Shown: positions 14,955 through 24,450 of the stretch, in pieces
Layout: each line of letters starts with the position of its first letter
Position numbering within the stretch: position 1 is the stretch's first letter
Assembly: GCA_934254585.1 (NCBI GenBank)
Contig: CAKQLF010000007.1
Span: 22,463-86,462, forward strand
Direction: 5' to 3'
Source of the DNA: an uncultured Alphaproteobacteria bacterium
Lineage (GTDB): Bacteria > Pseudomonadota > Alphaproteobacteria > RF32 > CAG-239
Length of the DNA: 64,000 bases
Notes under the pieces: model-generated
The model's input: only the letters and a program-made list of their open reading frames with translations
Told to the model about the DNA's origin: nothing
Databases searched by the model: none
Position numbers and translations under genes: made by a program

Positions 14955-15955
14955 TGTATCATTTTGCGTTTATTCAAGCATTATGGCTGCTTCCGATTCC
15001 TTTGCTTATTTATTTGTTGCTGCCGGTCTATCAAAAAAAATATGGCGATGCTTTAAAAATTCCTTTTTTAGCGGATATCAAACAAATTCAGAATAAAAGC
15101 GGAAATATTAGATTGCTTAAACCGGCGGTGATTTCCGTAATTAAGTTGTTTATTTTAGCGGCAGTGTGGCTTTTTTTGATTATGGCGTTGTGTCGTCCAC
15201 AATGGGTTGGTAAGCCGTTGGCTGTTAAAAATGAAGGACGTGACATTTTGTTGGTTGTAGATATTTCTAACTCTATGAGTGAGCCCGATTTCGAGTATAA
15301 GGGTAAAATGTATGAAAGATTAACCGCCGTAAAAAATGTGGTTGATAATTTTATGGATAAACGCGCTGAAGATAAAATAGGACTGGTGTTGTTTGGCACT
15401 CGCGCTTATTTGCAGGCTCCTTTGACCTATGACAAACAATCACTAAAAGAAATATTGTGGAATATGGAAGCTGGTATGGCCGGAAACTCCACTTCAATAG
15501 GCGATGCCGTGGGTTTGGCGTTGAAAACTTTATCTTTATCTGACGGCAAACCGGAAAATAAAGTCATAATTTTATTAACGGATGGTGAAAACAATGATGG
15601 AAGTATGCCGTTGCCTAAAGCCATTGCAATGGCAAAAGAAGAAAAAATAAAAATTTACACAATCGGAGTTGGCAGTGATACAGAGAGCTTTTTCGGCGGT
15701 CTGTTCACAATACCTACGGTTTCGGGCGTTGATGAAAAAAGCCTGAAAAAATTGGCGGCAGAAACTAAAGGAAATTATTTTAGAGCTAAAGATGTGGCTT
15801 CTCTTTTCAATGTTTATTCCGAAATAGATAAACTGGAACCGCGAACAAGTGAAGGTCGTTATGTTCAGGAGGTAAAAGAATTGTATCCGTATCCGGCATT
15901 TGCGGCGTTAGTTCTGTTTTTAATACTGATGTTAATTTCTCGAAAGGGTTGGTAA
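14951..15955 (+). CDS. batA: BatA-like von Willebrand factor A protein
   Basis: A 334-residue inner-membrane protein with two N-terminal helices (about 7-25 and 57-78), a VWA domain (about 96-290) and a C-terminal helix. The metal-dependent adhesion site is intact: D104-I-S106-N-S108 in LLVVDISNSM, and the later LTDGENND motif. BatA proteins act with MoxR ATPases in envelope maturation or stress tolerance. The start ATG (14951) overlaps the stop of the previous gene and has AGGAGAG before it; an in-frame upstream TTG is less likely. No moxR or DUF58 gene, the usual leaders of such operons, is in the window. Confidence 0.88.
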   Translation: MMYHFAFIQALWLLPIPLLIYLLLPVYQKKYGDALKIPFLADIKQIQNKSGNIRLLKPAVISVIKLFILAAVWLFLIMALCRPQWVGKPLAVKNEGRDILLVVDISNSMSEPDFEYKGKMYERLTAVKNVVDNFMDKRAEDKIGLVLFGTRAYLQAPLTYDKQSLKEILWNMEAGMAGNSTSIGDAVGLALKTLSLSDGKPENKVIILLTDGENNDGSMPLPKAIAMAKEEKIKIYTIGVGSDTESFFGGLFTIPTVSGVDEKSLKKLAAETKGNYFRAKDVASLFNVYSEIDKLEPRTSEGRYVQEVKELYPYPAFAALVLFLILMLISRKGW

Positions 15956-15960
15956 AATAA

Positions 15961-17790
15961 ATGTGGTGGCAGGATTTTCATTTTTTGCGTCCGTTTTGGT
16001 TGGTTGGATTGATTGTTCCGCTTTTATTAGGCTTGAAATTTTTTTATCGGTCTGAAACGCAGTCAGACTGGAGCAATGTTTGCGATAAAAATTTGTTGGA
16101 CTTTTTATTGGTTAAAACTAAAACATCTTCTAAGCATTGGTTAAAATTGGCGGCAATATTTTTCACGACAACAATAATTATTGCTTTATCCGGACCTACT
16201 TGGAGCAAAAAAAATAATCCAGCTTTGAGCGTTAATAACCCGTTGACCTTGATGCTGAGTATGTCGGGAGATATGTGGCGTAAAGATGTTTCTCCAAATC
16301 GTTTTATACGGGCAAAATATCTAATAAAAGATTTAACTGAAAGCCTCAAAAATACGGAAAGCGGATTGATTGTTTACACCGATGAGCCGTTTATGATTAC
16401 GCCACTGACGGAAGATGTGTCGATTATTGACAATTTGCTGCCGGCCATAGAAATGAATATTATGCCGCAAGACGGCGATAGATTGGACAGAGCTATTGAT
16501 TTTGCCGTGGAAAGAATGAAAAATGCGGCGTTTGTCAATGGAAGTATTATTATTTTGGCTTCAGATGTCGGAGAACGTTTTGATGCGGCGTTAAGCAGTG
16601 CGGCCAAAGCGGCGGCAGATGGCTTTTCGGTAAACATTATAAATGTGTCCGCCGTAACGAATGATAAACTGAAAATAGTGGCGGAAAAAGGCTTGGGTAT
16701 CTATTTGAATTATAATCAAAATTTAGAGCCTTTAATAAAAAAAATCAATGATATCACAGCCCGTGAGATTAAGCAGAGCCAAAACATTCAAACCGTATGG
16801 AATGATATGGGATGGTATTTTTTATGGCTGCCGGCTCTTTTGATTTTGATTTGGTTTCGGCGTGGAATTTTAGTTTTGATTTTTAGCGTGTTGCTTGCTG
16901 AGCCGGTGTCTGCAGGTTGGTTTATGAATAATAATCAGGAAGCTATGGCCGAATTTAAGCGACAAAATTACGCCAAAGCGGCAGAGCAGTTTGAAAATAT
17001 GCAATGGAAAGGCGCGGCCGCATATAAAAATGGTGATTACCAAACCGCTTACGCCAATTTTTCTCAACAGAATGATGTTACTTCGCTTTATAATCAGGGG
17101 AACGCTCTGGCCAAGGCGGGAAAAATTGATGAGGCCATAAAAAAGTATGAAGAAGTGCTGCAAAAACAAGCTGATTTTGCTGATGCTAAGTTTAATCTCG
17201 AATATCTGAAACAACAAAAGCAACAGCAAAAACAGCAAAATACTCAAGATAATCAGCAAGAGCAAAATAAACAACAGAATAAACAGCAATCACCGGAAAA
17301 TCAAACCGGAGAAAATCAAAAGAAGGAGCAGCCTCAAAATCAGCAACAGAGCGGACAATCGGAGCAAAATAAAAACAAACAGACGCAAGCCGATGAGATG
17401 TCGCAAAGTTCTGAACAAAAGCAAGAGCAACAAGAAAATAATAATATGCAAGAAAACCACTCTGAGGCAAAAAGTCAGCAACAGCAGACTGAAACAGATG
17501 AAAAACAGTCTTCTTCAAATAAAAGTAATCAGTCGGATACTCCGAAAAATAAGTCGGGAGAAACTGTTGAAAATAGGGAAAACGAGTCGAAAACCGCTAA
17601 AAATTCTCCGAGTGAAGAAAATGAAAATAAACAGGTTGAAGCAATAGGGGTTAATGATGAAAAAACTCCTGAAGAAAAGGAAAAACTTCAGGCAAAAATG
17701 CAAAAATTCAGAGAGATTCCTGAAGATAAGGGCGGGTTGTTGCGTGCCTTTATTCAGCGGGAATATAATAAAAAACGTTATAAAAATTAG
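15961..17790 (+). CDS. BatB/BatC-like fusion: degenerate VWA domain plus TPR and Gln-rich tail
   Basis: A 609-residue protein. Two N-terminal membrane helices lead to a VWA-like domain (about 85-260) whose adhesion site is lost: the expected D-x-S-x-S reads LMLSMSGDM, without the leading Asp. A membrane helix pair near 280-320 follows, then tetratricopeptide repeats (NYAKAAEQFENMQWKGAAAYKNG..., GNALAKAGKIDEAIKKYEEVL). A tail of about 170 residues made mostly of Gln, Asn, Glu and Lys follows, with a conserved-looking end (KMQKFREIPEDKGGLLRAF). It corresponds to BatB fused to BatC. It follows batA by five bases and precedes batD by twelve, so one transcript is likely. Confidence 0.85.
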   Translation: MWWQDFHFLRPFWLVGLIVPLLLGLKFFYRSETQSDWSNVCDKNLLDFLLVKTKTSSKHWLKLAAIFFTTTIIIALSGPTWSKKNNPALSVNNPLTLMLSMSGDMWRKDVSPNRFIRAKYLIKDLTESLKNTESGLIVYTDEPFMITPLTEDVSIIDNLLPAIEMNIMPQDGDRLDRAIDFAVERMKNAAFVNGSIIILASDVGERFDAALSSAAKAAADGFSVNIINVSAVTNDKLKIVAEKGLGIYLNYNQNLEPLIKKINDITAREIKQSQNIQTVWNDMGWYFLWLPALLILIWFRRGILVLIFSVLLAEPVSAGWFMNNNQEAMAEFKRQNYAKAAEQFENMQWKGAAAYKNGDYQTAYANFSQQNDVTSLYNQGNALAKAGKIDEAIKKYEEVLQKQADFADAKFNLEYLKQQKQQQKQQNTQDNQQEQNKQQNKQQSPENQTGENQKKEQPQNQQQSGQSEQNKNKQTQADEMSQSSEQKQEQQENNNMQENHSEAKSQQQQTETDEKQSSSNKSNQSDTPKNKSGETVENRENESKTAKNSPSEENENKQVEAIGVNDEKTPEEKEKLQAKMQKFREIPEDKGGLLRAFIQREYNKKRYKN

Positions 17791-17802
17791 CGAGGCAGGA
17801 TT

Positions 17803-19563
17803 ATGATGACTAAAAAAATTGCAATAATGACAATATGTCTTGTGCTGTGGGGGCAGACCGTGTCAGCGCAAGTTTTGTCGGCGCAAGTGGCAAATACTAA
17901 AGTTCCGCAAGGTGAAGTCTTTAACCTTAATTTGTCTTATGACGGAGCTGACGGCGATTCTTTACAGCCTGATTTAAGCGTGCTGCAAAAGGATTTTACG
18001 ATTTATTCCACTTCAAGTTCTTCTCAAGTCAGCATAATCAACGGCCGAACCTCGCAGCAAAGAGATTGGGATATCGGTTTAATGCCTAAAAATCAGGGAA
18101 AAGTCGTGATTCCGGAAATTACCGCCGGAAAATATAAGACAAAACCATTGGAACTGGAAGTTCTGCCGGCCGGAACTTATGTTGCTGCTAAAACGAAACA
18201 AGCAAATATACAATCTGATAATCAATTGGCTGATGCCGCCAAATTTGAGGCGGAACTTGAGGTTGAAAAAAACAATGTTTATTTGCAACAAGAAGTTAAT
18301 GCAACGTTGACAATTAAAGATAGAATTGGTTTGGAGTTGTCTTCGGAACCACAATTTATCGCTTCGGAAAATTGGATTGTCAAATCTTTGAAACAGCCGG
18401 AAATAATTAAAAAAGGGCAAGAACGTGAAATAAAGTTTTATTATGCGTTGTTTCCGCAAAAAAGCGGTAAAAATGAAGTGCCGGCCATAAAAATAAGCGG
18501 TTCTTATCTGAGTGCCGACAATTTTAATAAACATCCGTTGTTTCAACAAGGAGTCAACGGATTTTTGCAGATAATTGATGTCGATGTTAATGATATGTTT
18601 GGTCTTCGTAAACCGGTTGAATTTTATACTAAACCGGTGACTGTAGATGTTCTGCCGGCCCGACTCAGTGACAAAGAAAACTGGTGGTTGCCGGCTTCGG
18701 GACTTAGTTTAACAGCCAAATGGACTGACAAAAATCCTGAATTTAAGGTTGGAGAAACCATTGCCCGAGAAATTACTTTGGTGGCTATGGGAGTGGCGGA
18801 TAGTCAACTACCGGAACTGTATTTTCCGGATAATCCGAATTTTAAGCAATATCCGGAAAAACCTCAGTTGACAACTGATGTTTATAACAACCGGATAATT
18901 TCGCAAGAAGTTGTGCGGGTTGTTTATATTCCACAGCAAAGCGGCGAACAGATTCTGCCGGAAATAAAACTTCCGTGGTTTAATACGCAAACTCAAAAAA
19001 TGGAAACGGCGGTTATTCCGGCTGAAAAAATAAAAGTTGAAGGAGAGAGTCTGGCGCAAGAACCGCAAGCGCAGATTCAAAGTGCAGAAAAAGTAACTGA
19101 AAAGACGAAAGTTAAAGATGAAAAAACAAAGATTGTTTCTAAGGGTGTTTCGCTTTCTGTGTTGTTCTTGTTTGTGGGAGCGGCATTTGTTTTCGGACTT
19201 TTAATTAGTTGGCTGTTCCGCCGTTCTGACAATCAAACACAAAAAGAATGTCAAACAAGTCATAGTTTTTATTTGGCAATCAAGCGCAATTTGGCCGAAG
19301 CCGATTACCGTGGTTTGAGAGATAATTTGTTAGGGTGGGGTAATGAAGTTTATAAATCTCAGAATATCAGAAATTTACAAGATTTATCTAAAGTAGTTGC
19401 TCAAGATGATTTTGCCAATCAGTTGGAAATTCTGAATAAGATATTATATGCAGGAGCTTCGGAAAAATTAAATACGGAAATTATTTTGCGTGTAATTAAA
19501 ACTTGTCAAAAAAAGCAAAATGGCAAATCACATCAGGAACCATTGCCAAAGTTATATAAATAA
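17803..19563 (+). CDS. batD: BatD-like envelope protein
   Basis: A 586-residue protein with a signal peptide (KKIAIMTICLVLWGQTVSAQ). It has several beta-sandwich repeats typical of BatD (protection motifs such as LNLSYDGADGDSLQPDLSVLQKDFTIYSTSSSSQVSIINGRTS), one membrane helix near 448-471 and a cytoplasmic helical tail. It closes the DUF4381-batA-batB/C-batD operon and probably forms an envelope complex with the VWA proteins. Start at 17803 or the next codon (ATGATG); both fit the AGGCAGGA site. In Bacteroides bat genes were named for aerotolerance, but that role is not established in general. Confidence 0.85.
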   Translation: MMTKKIAIMTICLVLWGQTVSAQVLSAQVANTKVPQGEVFNLNLSYDGADGDSLQPDLSVLQKDFTIYSTSSSSQVSIINGRTSQQRDWDIGLMPKNQGKVVIPEITAGKYKTKPLELEVLPAGTYVAAKTKQANIQSDNQLADAAKFEAELEVEKNNVYLQQEVNATLTIKDRIGLELSSEPQFIASENWIVKSLKQPEIIKKGQEREIKFYYALFPQKSGKNEVPAIKISGSYLSADNFNKHPLFQQGVNGFLQIIDVDVNDMFGLRKPVEFYTKPVTVDVLPARLSDKENWWLPASGLSLTAKWTDKNPEFKVGETIAREITLVAMGVADSQLPELYFPDNPNFKQYPEKPQLTTDVYNNRIISQEVVRVVYIPQQSGEQILPEIKLPWFNTQTQKMETAVIPAEKIKVEGESLAQEPQAQIQSAEKVTEKTKVKDEKTKIVSKGVSLSVLFLFVGAAFVFGLLISWLFRRSDNQTQKECQTSHSFYLAIKRNLAEADYRGLRDNLLGWGNEVYKSQNIRNLQDLSKVVAQDDFANQLEILNKILYAGASEKLNTEIILRVIKTCQKKQNGKSHQEPLPKLYK

Positions 19564-19625
19564 CTTGCATAACTTGAAAATTTATGCTCTAATTGCTTGG
19601 GTTTTATAGAAAAAGGGGCCGATAG

Positions 19626-20588
19626 ATGTTTTTTCTTAAAAAAAGTGTTTTATGCATATTGTTCGTGGTCTTTATGTATTTCGGCGGCGCGGGTACGCAA
19701 AGTGACAACACTTCTTTGCAGGGAGCCGGGTTTATCGGCGTGGTTCTCGGTTTCGTTATTTTGTATATTCTGTTCAAAATTATGTGGACGGCGATGAGGG
19801 CTACCTTAACTTTCTTGATTTTGGGCTCGATAGTGTTGTTTATTTTATATTGTCTGGGATTAGTCGGCTCCGGAGACTCTAAATCAGCAAACAAGTTCAG
19901 TGAGGCTCCGGTGGAATATAATGCTATGGCTGAAAATACGGCAACAAATGTGTTGCCTGAATTAGAGCCGGTTGGAATGGCCGGCGACAAGGATTCTAAC
20001 GATAACGGCTCCGCAAAAGAAGCCGGTTTTTTTGATAAAATAAACAATTTAATGAAAAATCAAGATGAAGAACCGGGGATGATTGAGTTAAATCCACTAG
20101 ATTATCCCGCGGTTAAAGGCAAACCGCAAGTTATTACCGGCAGTGTTTTGTTTGTAAAGGGAATTTATGTGAAATTATTGGGAATAGACGCGCCGATGCC
20201 TGAGCAAAATTGCTCAAATTCTAAGGGGATTGCTTATGAATGCGGACAAAAAGCTATAATATGGCTGCAAAATTGGCTGAACAATCAATCGGTTGAATGT
20301 CGAATTGTGGGAGATGTTGTGCAGCATAAGGCTACCGGTGTTTGTTTTTTGGGCAAATATGATGTGGCGGCGGCAATTGTAAATGCAGGTTGGGCAGTGG
20401 CCTATACCAAAAATACCGTTGTTTACTTGCCGTATGAAAATTCTGCTCGTGATAAACGCCGCGGCTTGTGGAGTGGACGTTTTTATCGTCCGAGTGATTG
20501 GCGAAAAATGCAGAATATCAATTTAAAAGCCATAAATGAAAGCAATAAATCCAAATCGTTTGATTTTAATTTTGATGGGTGGTTTTAA
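19626..20588 (+). CDS. Membrane-anchored staphylococcal-nuclease-like protein with lost catalytic residues
   Basis: A 320-residue protein. Two or three N-terminal membrane helices (about 5-24, 35-52 and 58-78) are followed by a linker and an SNase (thermonuclease) fold from about residue 160, ending with the family RGLWSGRFYRPSDWR. The three catalytic residues appear replaced: the arginine before LLG is K183, the glutamate of DAPE is M191 (GIDAPMPEQ), and the YGR arginine is absent (KATGVCF near 236). Four cysteines remain (QNC, YEC, VEC, VCF). It is therefore likely a binding or structural relative, not a nuclease. Its stop overlaps the tsaE start (TAATG), starting a long tightly packed gene run. 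Confidence 0.75.
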   Translation: MFFLKKSVLCILFVVFMYFGGAGTQSDNTSLQGAGFIGVVLGFVILYILFKIMWTAMRATLTFLILGSIVLFILYCLGLVGSGDSKSANKFSEAPVEYNAMAENTATNVLPELEPVGMAGDKDSNDNGSAKEAGFFDKINNLMKNQDEEPGMIELNPLDYPAVKGKPQVITGSVLFVKGIYVKLLGIDAPMPEQNCSNSKGIAYECGQKAIIWLQNWLNNQSVECRIVGDVVQHKATGVCFLGKYDVAAAIVNAGWAVAYTKNTVVYLPYENSARDKRRGLWSGRFYRPSDWRKMQNINLKAINESNKSKSFDFNFDGWF

Positions 20589-21037
20589 TGGAAAAAGTTT
20601 TTATTTCGCGAAGTGAGGAAGATACCGGTGCGTTAGCAGAAAAACTCGCAGCTTTGAGTGTGCAAGGTGATATTTGGGCCTTGAACGGAACTTTGGGAGC
20701 GGGAAAAAGTGTGTTTGCCCGAGCTTTTATTAAAAAATTGACCGGAGCAAGAGAAGTGCCAAGCCCGACTTTTACTTTGTTGCAGACATATAGTGCCGAA
20801 GCATTTGATATTTATCACTATGATTTATATCGCTTGGAAAAACCTTCTGATATTTTTGAATTGGGAGTTGAAGAGGCTTTTTATTCAGGTGTGAGTCTGG
20901 TGGAATGGCCGGAAAGAATGGCATCTTTTTCGCCGCGCAATATGTGGCAAGTTAAAATAGAAATGTCGGAAGAAGGACGTAAAATAACCATATCAACCGA
21001 TGATGTTGATAAACAGAAACGGTTGGAAAATGTCTGA
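20588..21037 (+). CDS. tsaE: tRNA threonylcarbamoyladenosine biosynthesis ATPase TsaE
   Basis: A 149-residue P-loop protein (YjeE family) needed with TsaB and TsaD to make t6A37 of ANN-decoding tRNAs. Walker A is GTLGAGKSVFARAF, the family motif is PSPTFTLLQTY, and the Walker-B-like IYHYDLYRL and the LVEWPERM motif are present. The ATG at 20588 overlaps the previous stop by one base; an upstream in-frame GTG is not needed. Its end overlaps hprK by eight bases. Confidence 0.95.
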   Translation: MEKVFISRSEEDTGALAEKLAALSVQGDIWALNGTLGAGKSVFARAFIKKLTGAREVPSPTFTLLQTYSAEAFDIYHYDLYRLEKPSDIFELGVEEAFYSGVSLVEWPERMASFSPRNMWQVKIEMSEEGRKITISTDDVDKQKRLENV

Positions 21038-21470
21038 GTTATGCACAATACACGCCTCTTTTGTGCTTTGGCGCAATAAAGGAATTTTGTTTAAAGGAAA
21101 GTCCGGAAGCGGCAAGTCGGAGCTTTCACTGAAGTTTATTGAAAACAAAGGGGCGGTGTTGGTCGCAGACGATGTTGTTTTGCTTGAAACTCGGAAAAAT
21201 CGTCTGTTTGGGCGGTCTCCGGAAAATATTCAAGGTTTATTGGAAATTAGAAACGTGGGAATTTCCCGCTATGAATTTATAGCCGAGGCCGAAGCCGACT
21301 TGGTGGTGAATTTGGTTGAAACAAAGCAAAACTTGGAGCGTTTACCAAAAAATAAATTTGAAAACATTTTAGGTGTTGAAATTCCGGCAATAGATTTGTA
21401 TGCTGAAGATGCAACGATTTTAGAAAAAATTATCGTAAAACTACGGGATAGTTTGTTGAAGACCGAATAA
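21030..21470 (+). CDS. hprK: Short HPr kinase/phosphorylase (alphaproteobacterial type)
   Basis: A 146-residue protein corresponding to the C-terminal kinase domain of HprK. Walker A is FKGKSGSGKSELSL, followed by VLVADDVVLL and the HprK signature QGLLEIRNVGI. The N-terminal domain of Firmicutes HprK is absent, as usual in Alphaproteobacteria, where it phosphorylates HPr of the regulatory PTS. Start at 21030 overlaps tsaE; an upstream in-frame ATG would extend it into tsaE without a better site. No PTS EIIA or HPr gene is next to it, unlike in many relatives. Confidence 0.9.
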   Translation: MSELCTIHASFVLWRNKGILFKGKSGSGKSELSLKFIENKGAVLVADDVVLLETRKNRLFGRSPENIQGLLEIRNVGISRYEFIAEAEADLVVNLVETKQNLERLPKNKFENILGVEIPAIDLYAEDATILEKIIVKLRDSLLKTE

Positions 21471-21500
21471 ATTTGACTGGTATACAAAGGTAATAATGAT

Positions 21501-22292
21501 ATGTTAAAGAAAAATATGGAAACATTTCTGCAATTATTGGGGAAGCCACTGCTTTCATTTGTTTTAGAATTAGGCGCATTTACCCGTTTTGTGGCCAAGT
21601 CTGTATATAATTGCTTTGTGCCGCCGTTTTATTTTAAGCTGTTTTTAAATCAATTTTTGAATATGGGATTTTATTCGGTTCCTGTAGTAGGTTTGACAAC
21701 ACTTTTTGCCGGTATGGTTATAGCTATTCAAACTTATTCCGGTTTTTCAAAATTCGGCGCGGAGAGTGCGGTTGCTACTGTAGTGCTGATTTCAGTAACT
21801 CGCGAATTGGCACCTGTCTTATCGGCCTTAATGGTTGCCGGAAGAATTGGCGCGGCTATGGCGGCTGAAATTGGAACAATGCGGGTGACCGAACAAATCG
21901 ACGCATTGATTACCTTATCGGCCAATCCGTTCCGCTATTTAATGACTCCAAGGTTGTGGGCCGGTGTGATTGTGATGCCTTTGTTGGTGTTGTTTGGTGA
22001 TATCATCGGTATTTTTGGCGGTTATGTGGTCGGTGTTTATAAGTTAGATTTTAATCCGGCAAACTATATCAACGCGACAGTTCAAAATCTGGAGGCGTTA
22101 GATGTTATTTCCGGTATGGTTAAAGCCGGTGTCTTTGGGTTTATAATTTCAATAATGGGGTGTTATCACGGTTATCGTTCTAAAGGTGGAGCGCAAGGTG
22201 TCGGCGAGGCCACAACCAATGCCGTGGTTTCATCTTCTATTCTGATTTTAATCTTTAACTATCTGATTACAGAACTATTCTTTTCTAAATAG
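21501..22292 (+). CDS. mlaE: MlaE-type ABC transporter permease
   Basis: A 263-residue inner-membrane permease with about five membrane helices and the MlaE/DUF140 signature (VVLISVTRELAPVLSALMVAGRIGAAMAAEIGTM, quoted in part). It forms the membrane core of the system moving phospholipids between inner and outer membranes. Followed eight bases later by its ATPase mlaF. No mlaD or other Mla component is in the window. Confidence 0.92.
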   Translation: MLKKNMETFLQLLGKPLLSFVLELGAFTRFVAKSVYNCFVPPFYFKLFLNQFLNMGFYSVPVVGLTTLFAGMVIAIQTYSGFSKFGAESAVATVVLISVTRELAPVLSALMVAGRIGAAMAAEIGTMRVTEQIDALITLSANPFRYLMTPRLWAGVIVMPLLVLFGDIIGIFGGYVVGVYKLDFNPANYINATVQNLEALDVISGMVKAGVFGFIISIMGCYHGYRSKGGAQGVGEATTNAVVSSSILILIFNYLITELFFSK

Positions 22293-22300
22293 GAAACACA

Positions 22301-23053
22301 ATGAGTGATAATAAAATAGAAATTCGCAACCTTTATAAAGCTTTTGGCAAAAAGAAAGTGCTGGATGGGGTTAATTTAGACATAAAAAAAGGCGAATCTC
22401 TGGTGGTTATCGGCGGTTCCGGCACAGGTAAATCTGTATTGATTAAATGTATTCAGGGACTATTGACACCGGATTGCGGCTCCATAAAAATCGACGATGA
22501 GGAAACAGTCGGTTCTAAAAAAGATATTCACGAGAAAATGGGAATGCTTTTTCAGGGAGCGGCGTTGTTTGACAGTTTGAGTGTTTGGGAAAATGTGGCG
22601 TTTCGTTTGTTGCAAAAAGGAAATAAGTCGCGCAAACAGGCCAAGGTTGAGGCTATCAGAGTTTTGCGTCAGGTTGGTTTGGCTCCTGATGTGGCGGATT
22701 TATCACCGGCGGAACTTTCCGGAGGTATGCAAAAGCGTGTTGGTTTGGCGCGAGCCATTATCAGCCGTCCGGAAATTATTTTCTTTGATGAGCCGACAAC
22801 AGGTTTGGATCCGATTATGGCCGATGTTATTAATGATTTAATCATTGAATCGGCGCGCGGATTGGGGGCTTCAACCCTAACCATTACCCATGATATGGCC
22901 TCGGCTCGTAAAATTGCCGACAGAATAGCAATGTTGTATCAAGGAAAAATAATTTGGTCGGGCACGGTCAAAGAAATGGAAAAATCGGAGAACCCTTATT
23001 TACGGCAGTTTATTAATGGTAGTTCGCAAGGACCAATAAAAGTGGAAGTGTAA
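22301..23053 (+). CDS. mlaF: MlaF-type ABC transporter ATPase
   Basis: A 250-residue ATP-binding protein: Walker A GGSGTGKSVLIK near 42, Q-loop LFQGAALFD, signature LSGGMQKRVGLARA, Walker B IIFFDEPTTGLDP and the H-loop histidine in ITHDM. It powers the MlaE permease. AGGAA lies before the ATG. Only four bases separate it from radA, so the lipid-transport genes probably share a transcript with the repair gene. Confidence 0.95.
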   Translation: MSDNKIEIRNLYKAFGKKKVLDGVNLDIKKGESLVVIGGSGTGKSVLIKCIQGLLTPDCGSIKIDDEETVGSKKDIHEKMGMLFQGAALFDSLSVWENVAFRLLQKGNKSRKQAKVEAIRVLRQVGLAPDVADLSPAELSGGMQKRVGLARAIISRPEIIFFDEPTTGLDPIMADVINDLIIESARGLGASTLTITHDMASARKIADRIAMLYQGKIIWSGTVKEMEKSENPYLRQFINGSSQGPIKVEV

Positions 23054-23057
23054 CACA

Positions 23058-24440
23058 ATGGCTAAAAAGAGTCTGAGTTTGTTTGTTTGTCAAAACTGCG
23101 GTGCCACCTATCCGAAGTGGCAAGGAAAATGTGATTCTTGCGACGAATGGAATACAATTGTTGAAGAAGTGCAAAAAACTGATGGTTTTTCCAAAATAAA
23201 TCCGCGCAAAGAAGGAAAAATTATAGATTTTGTTCCGCTCAAAGGGGAACAAAACACTTATGCTCGTTTGCAAACTGGAATTAAAGAAATAGACAGAGTT
23301 ACCGGTGGCGGTTTAGTCCCGGGGTCTGTTATTTTGGTTGGTGGAGATCCCGGAATTGGCAAATCGACATTATTGTTGCAAGTTTGTGCCGGATTGGCCA
23401 ATAAAGGCGAGCATTATCCGTGCTACTATATCTCGGGAGAAGAGGCTATTGATCAGGTGAGAATTCGAGCCAGTCGTTTGGGGTTGGCCGATAGCCCGGT
23501 AAACTTAGCCAGCGCGACCGATGTTCGCAATATTATAACCACTTTGGAAAAAACCGATGCCGCGGTTGTTATTATTGATTCTATTCAGACAATGTATCTG
23601 GACGAGGTGGAATCCACTCCCGGAAGTGTGGGGCAAGTTCGAGCTTGCGCCTATGAATTGATTAAATTGGCAAAACGCAAGGGATTTGTGTTGTTTTTAG
23701 TCGGCCACGTCACTAAGCAGGGAGAAATCGCCGGACCGCGAGTATTGGAGCATATGGTTGATACGGTACTTTATTTTGAAGGCGAACGCGGTCATCATTT
23801 TCGAATTTTGCGGGCAGTGAAAAACCGCTATGGCGCGACCGATGAAATCGGTGTGTTTGAAATGCAGGACAAAGGACTGGTAGAGGTGGAAAATCCGTCA
23901 GCACTGTTTTTGGCTGAAAGACAGGGCAATGTTTCTGGTTCGTGCGTTTTTGCCGGAATAGAAGGTTCTCGCCCGTTGCTTGTTGAAATTCAAGCTTTGG
24001 TGAGCCCAAGCGGCTATTCCACCCCGAAACGTGCCGTAGTTGGTTGGGATTCTAATCGGCTTTCTATGATTTTAGCTGTTTTAGAAGCTCGATGCAGTAT
24101 GAATTTTAGTTCGCACGATGTTTATTTAAACATTGCCGGCGGCTTGAAAATTACTGAGCCGGCCGCAGATTTAGCCGTGGCTATGGCTGTTATATCATCT
24201 CTGACCAACAAGCCGTTGCCAGCTGATATGGTTGTTTTCGGTGAAATAGGACTTTCAGGGGAAATCCGTGCGGTAAGTCAGCCGAATTTACGTTTGAAAG
24301 AGGCTCATAAGCTTGGTTTTGTCAGCGCAATTGAGCCACCGTCGTTCAGCAAAGATAAAAAAGAGAAGGGTGCGAAAAATTATGAACTTTCGTGCTATGA
24401 AATCGGTAATGTTCATCGTTTGATTAACTGGTTTAATTAG
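23058..24440 (+). CDS. radA: DNA repair ATPase RadA
   Basis: A 460-residue branch-migration helicase acting with RecA. A C4 zinc finger is at the N-terminus (CQNCGATYPKWQGKCDSC), then the RecA-like core with Walker A VGGDPGIGKSTL, the RadA-specific KNRYG motif (VKNRYGATDEIG), and a C-terminal Lon-protease-like domain (from about 300, with AVAMAVISSL and FGEIGLSGEIR). Full length and all motifs intact. Confidence 0.97.
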   Translation: MAKKSLSLFVCQNCGATYPKWQGKCDSCDEWNTIVEEVQKTDGFSKINPRKEGKIIDFVPLKGEQNTYARLQTGIKEIDRVTGGGLVPGSVILVGGDPGIGKSTLLLQVCAGLANKGEHYPCYYISGEEAIDQVRIRASRLGLADSPVNLASATDVRNIITTLEKTDAAVVIIDSIQTMYLDEVESTPGSVGQVRACAYELIKLAKRKGFVLFLVGHVTKQGEIAGPRVLEHMVDTVLYFEGERGHHFRILRAVKNRYGATDEIGVFEMQDKGLVEVENPSALFLAERQGNVSGSCVFAGIEGSRPLLVEIQALVSPSGYSTPKRAVVGWDSNRLSMILAVLEARCSMNFSSHDVYLNIAGGLKITEPAADLAVAMAVISSLTNKPLPADMVVFGEIGLSGEIRAVSQPNLRLKEAHKLGFVSAIEPPSFSKDKKEKGAKNYELSCYEIGNVHRLINWFN

Positions 24441-24450
24441 GAGCAAAAAA

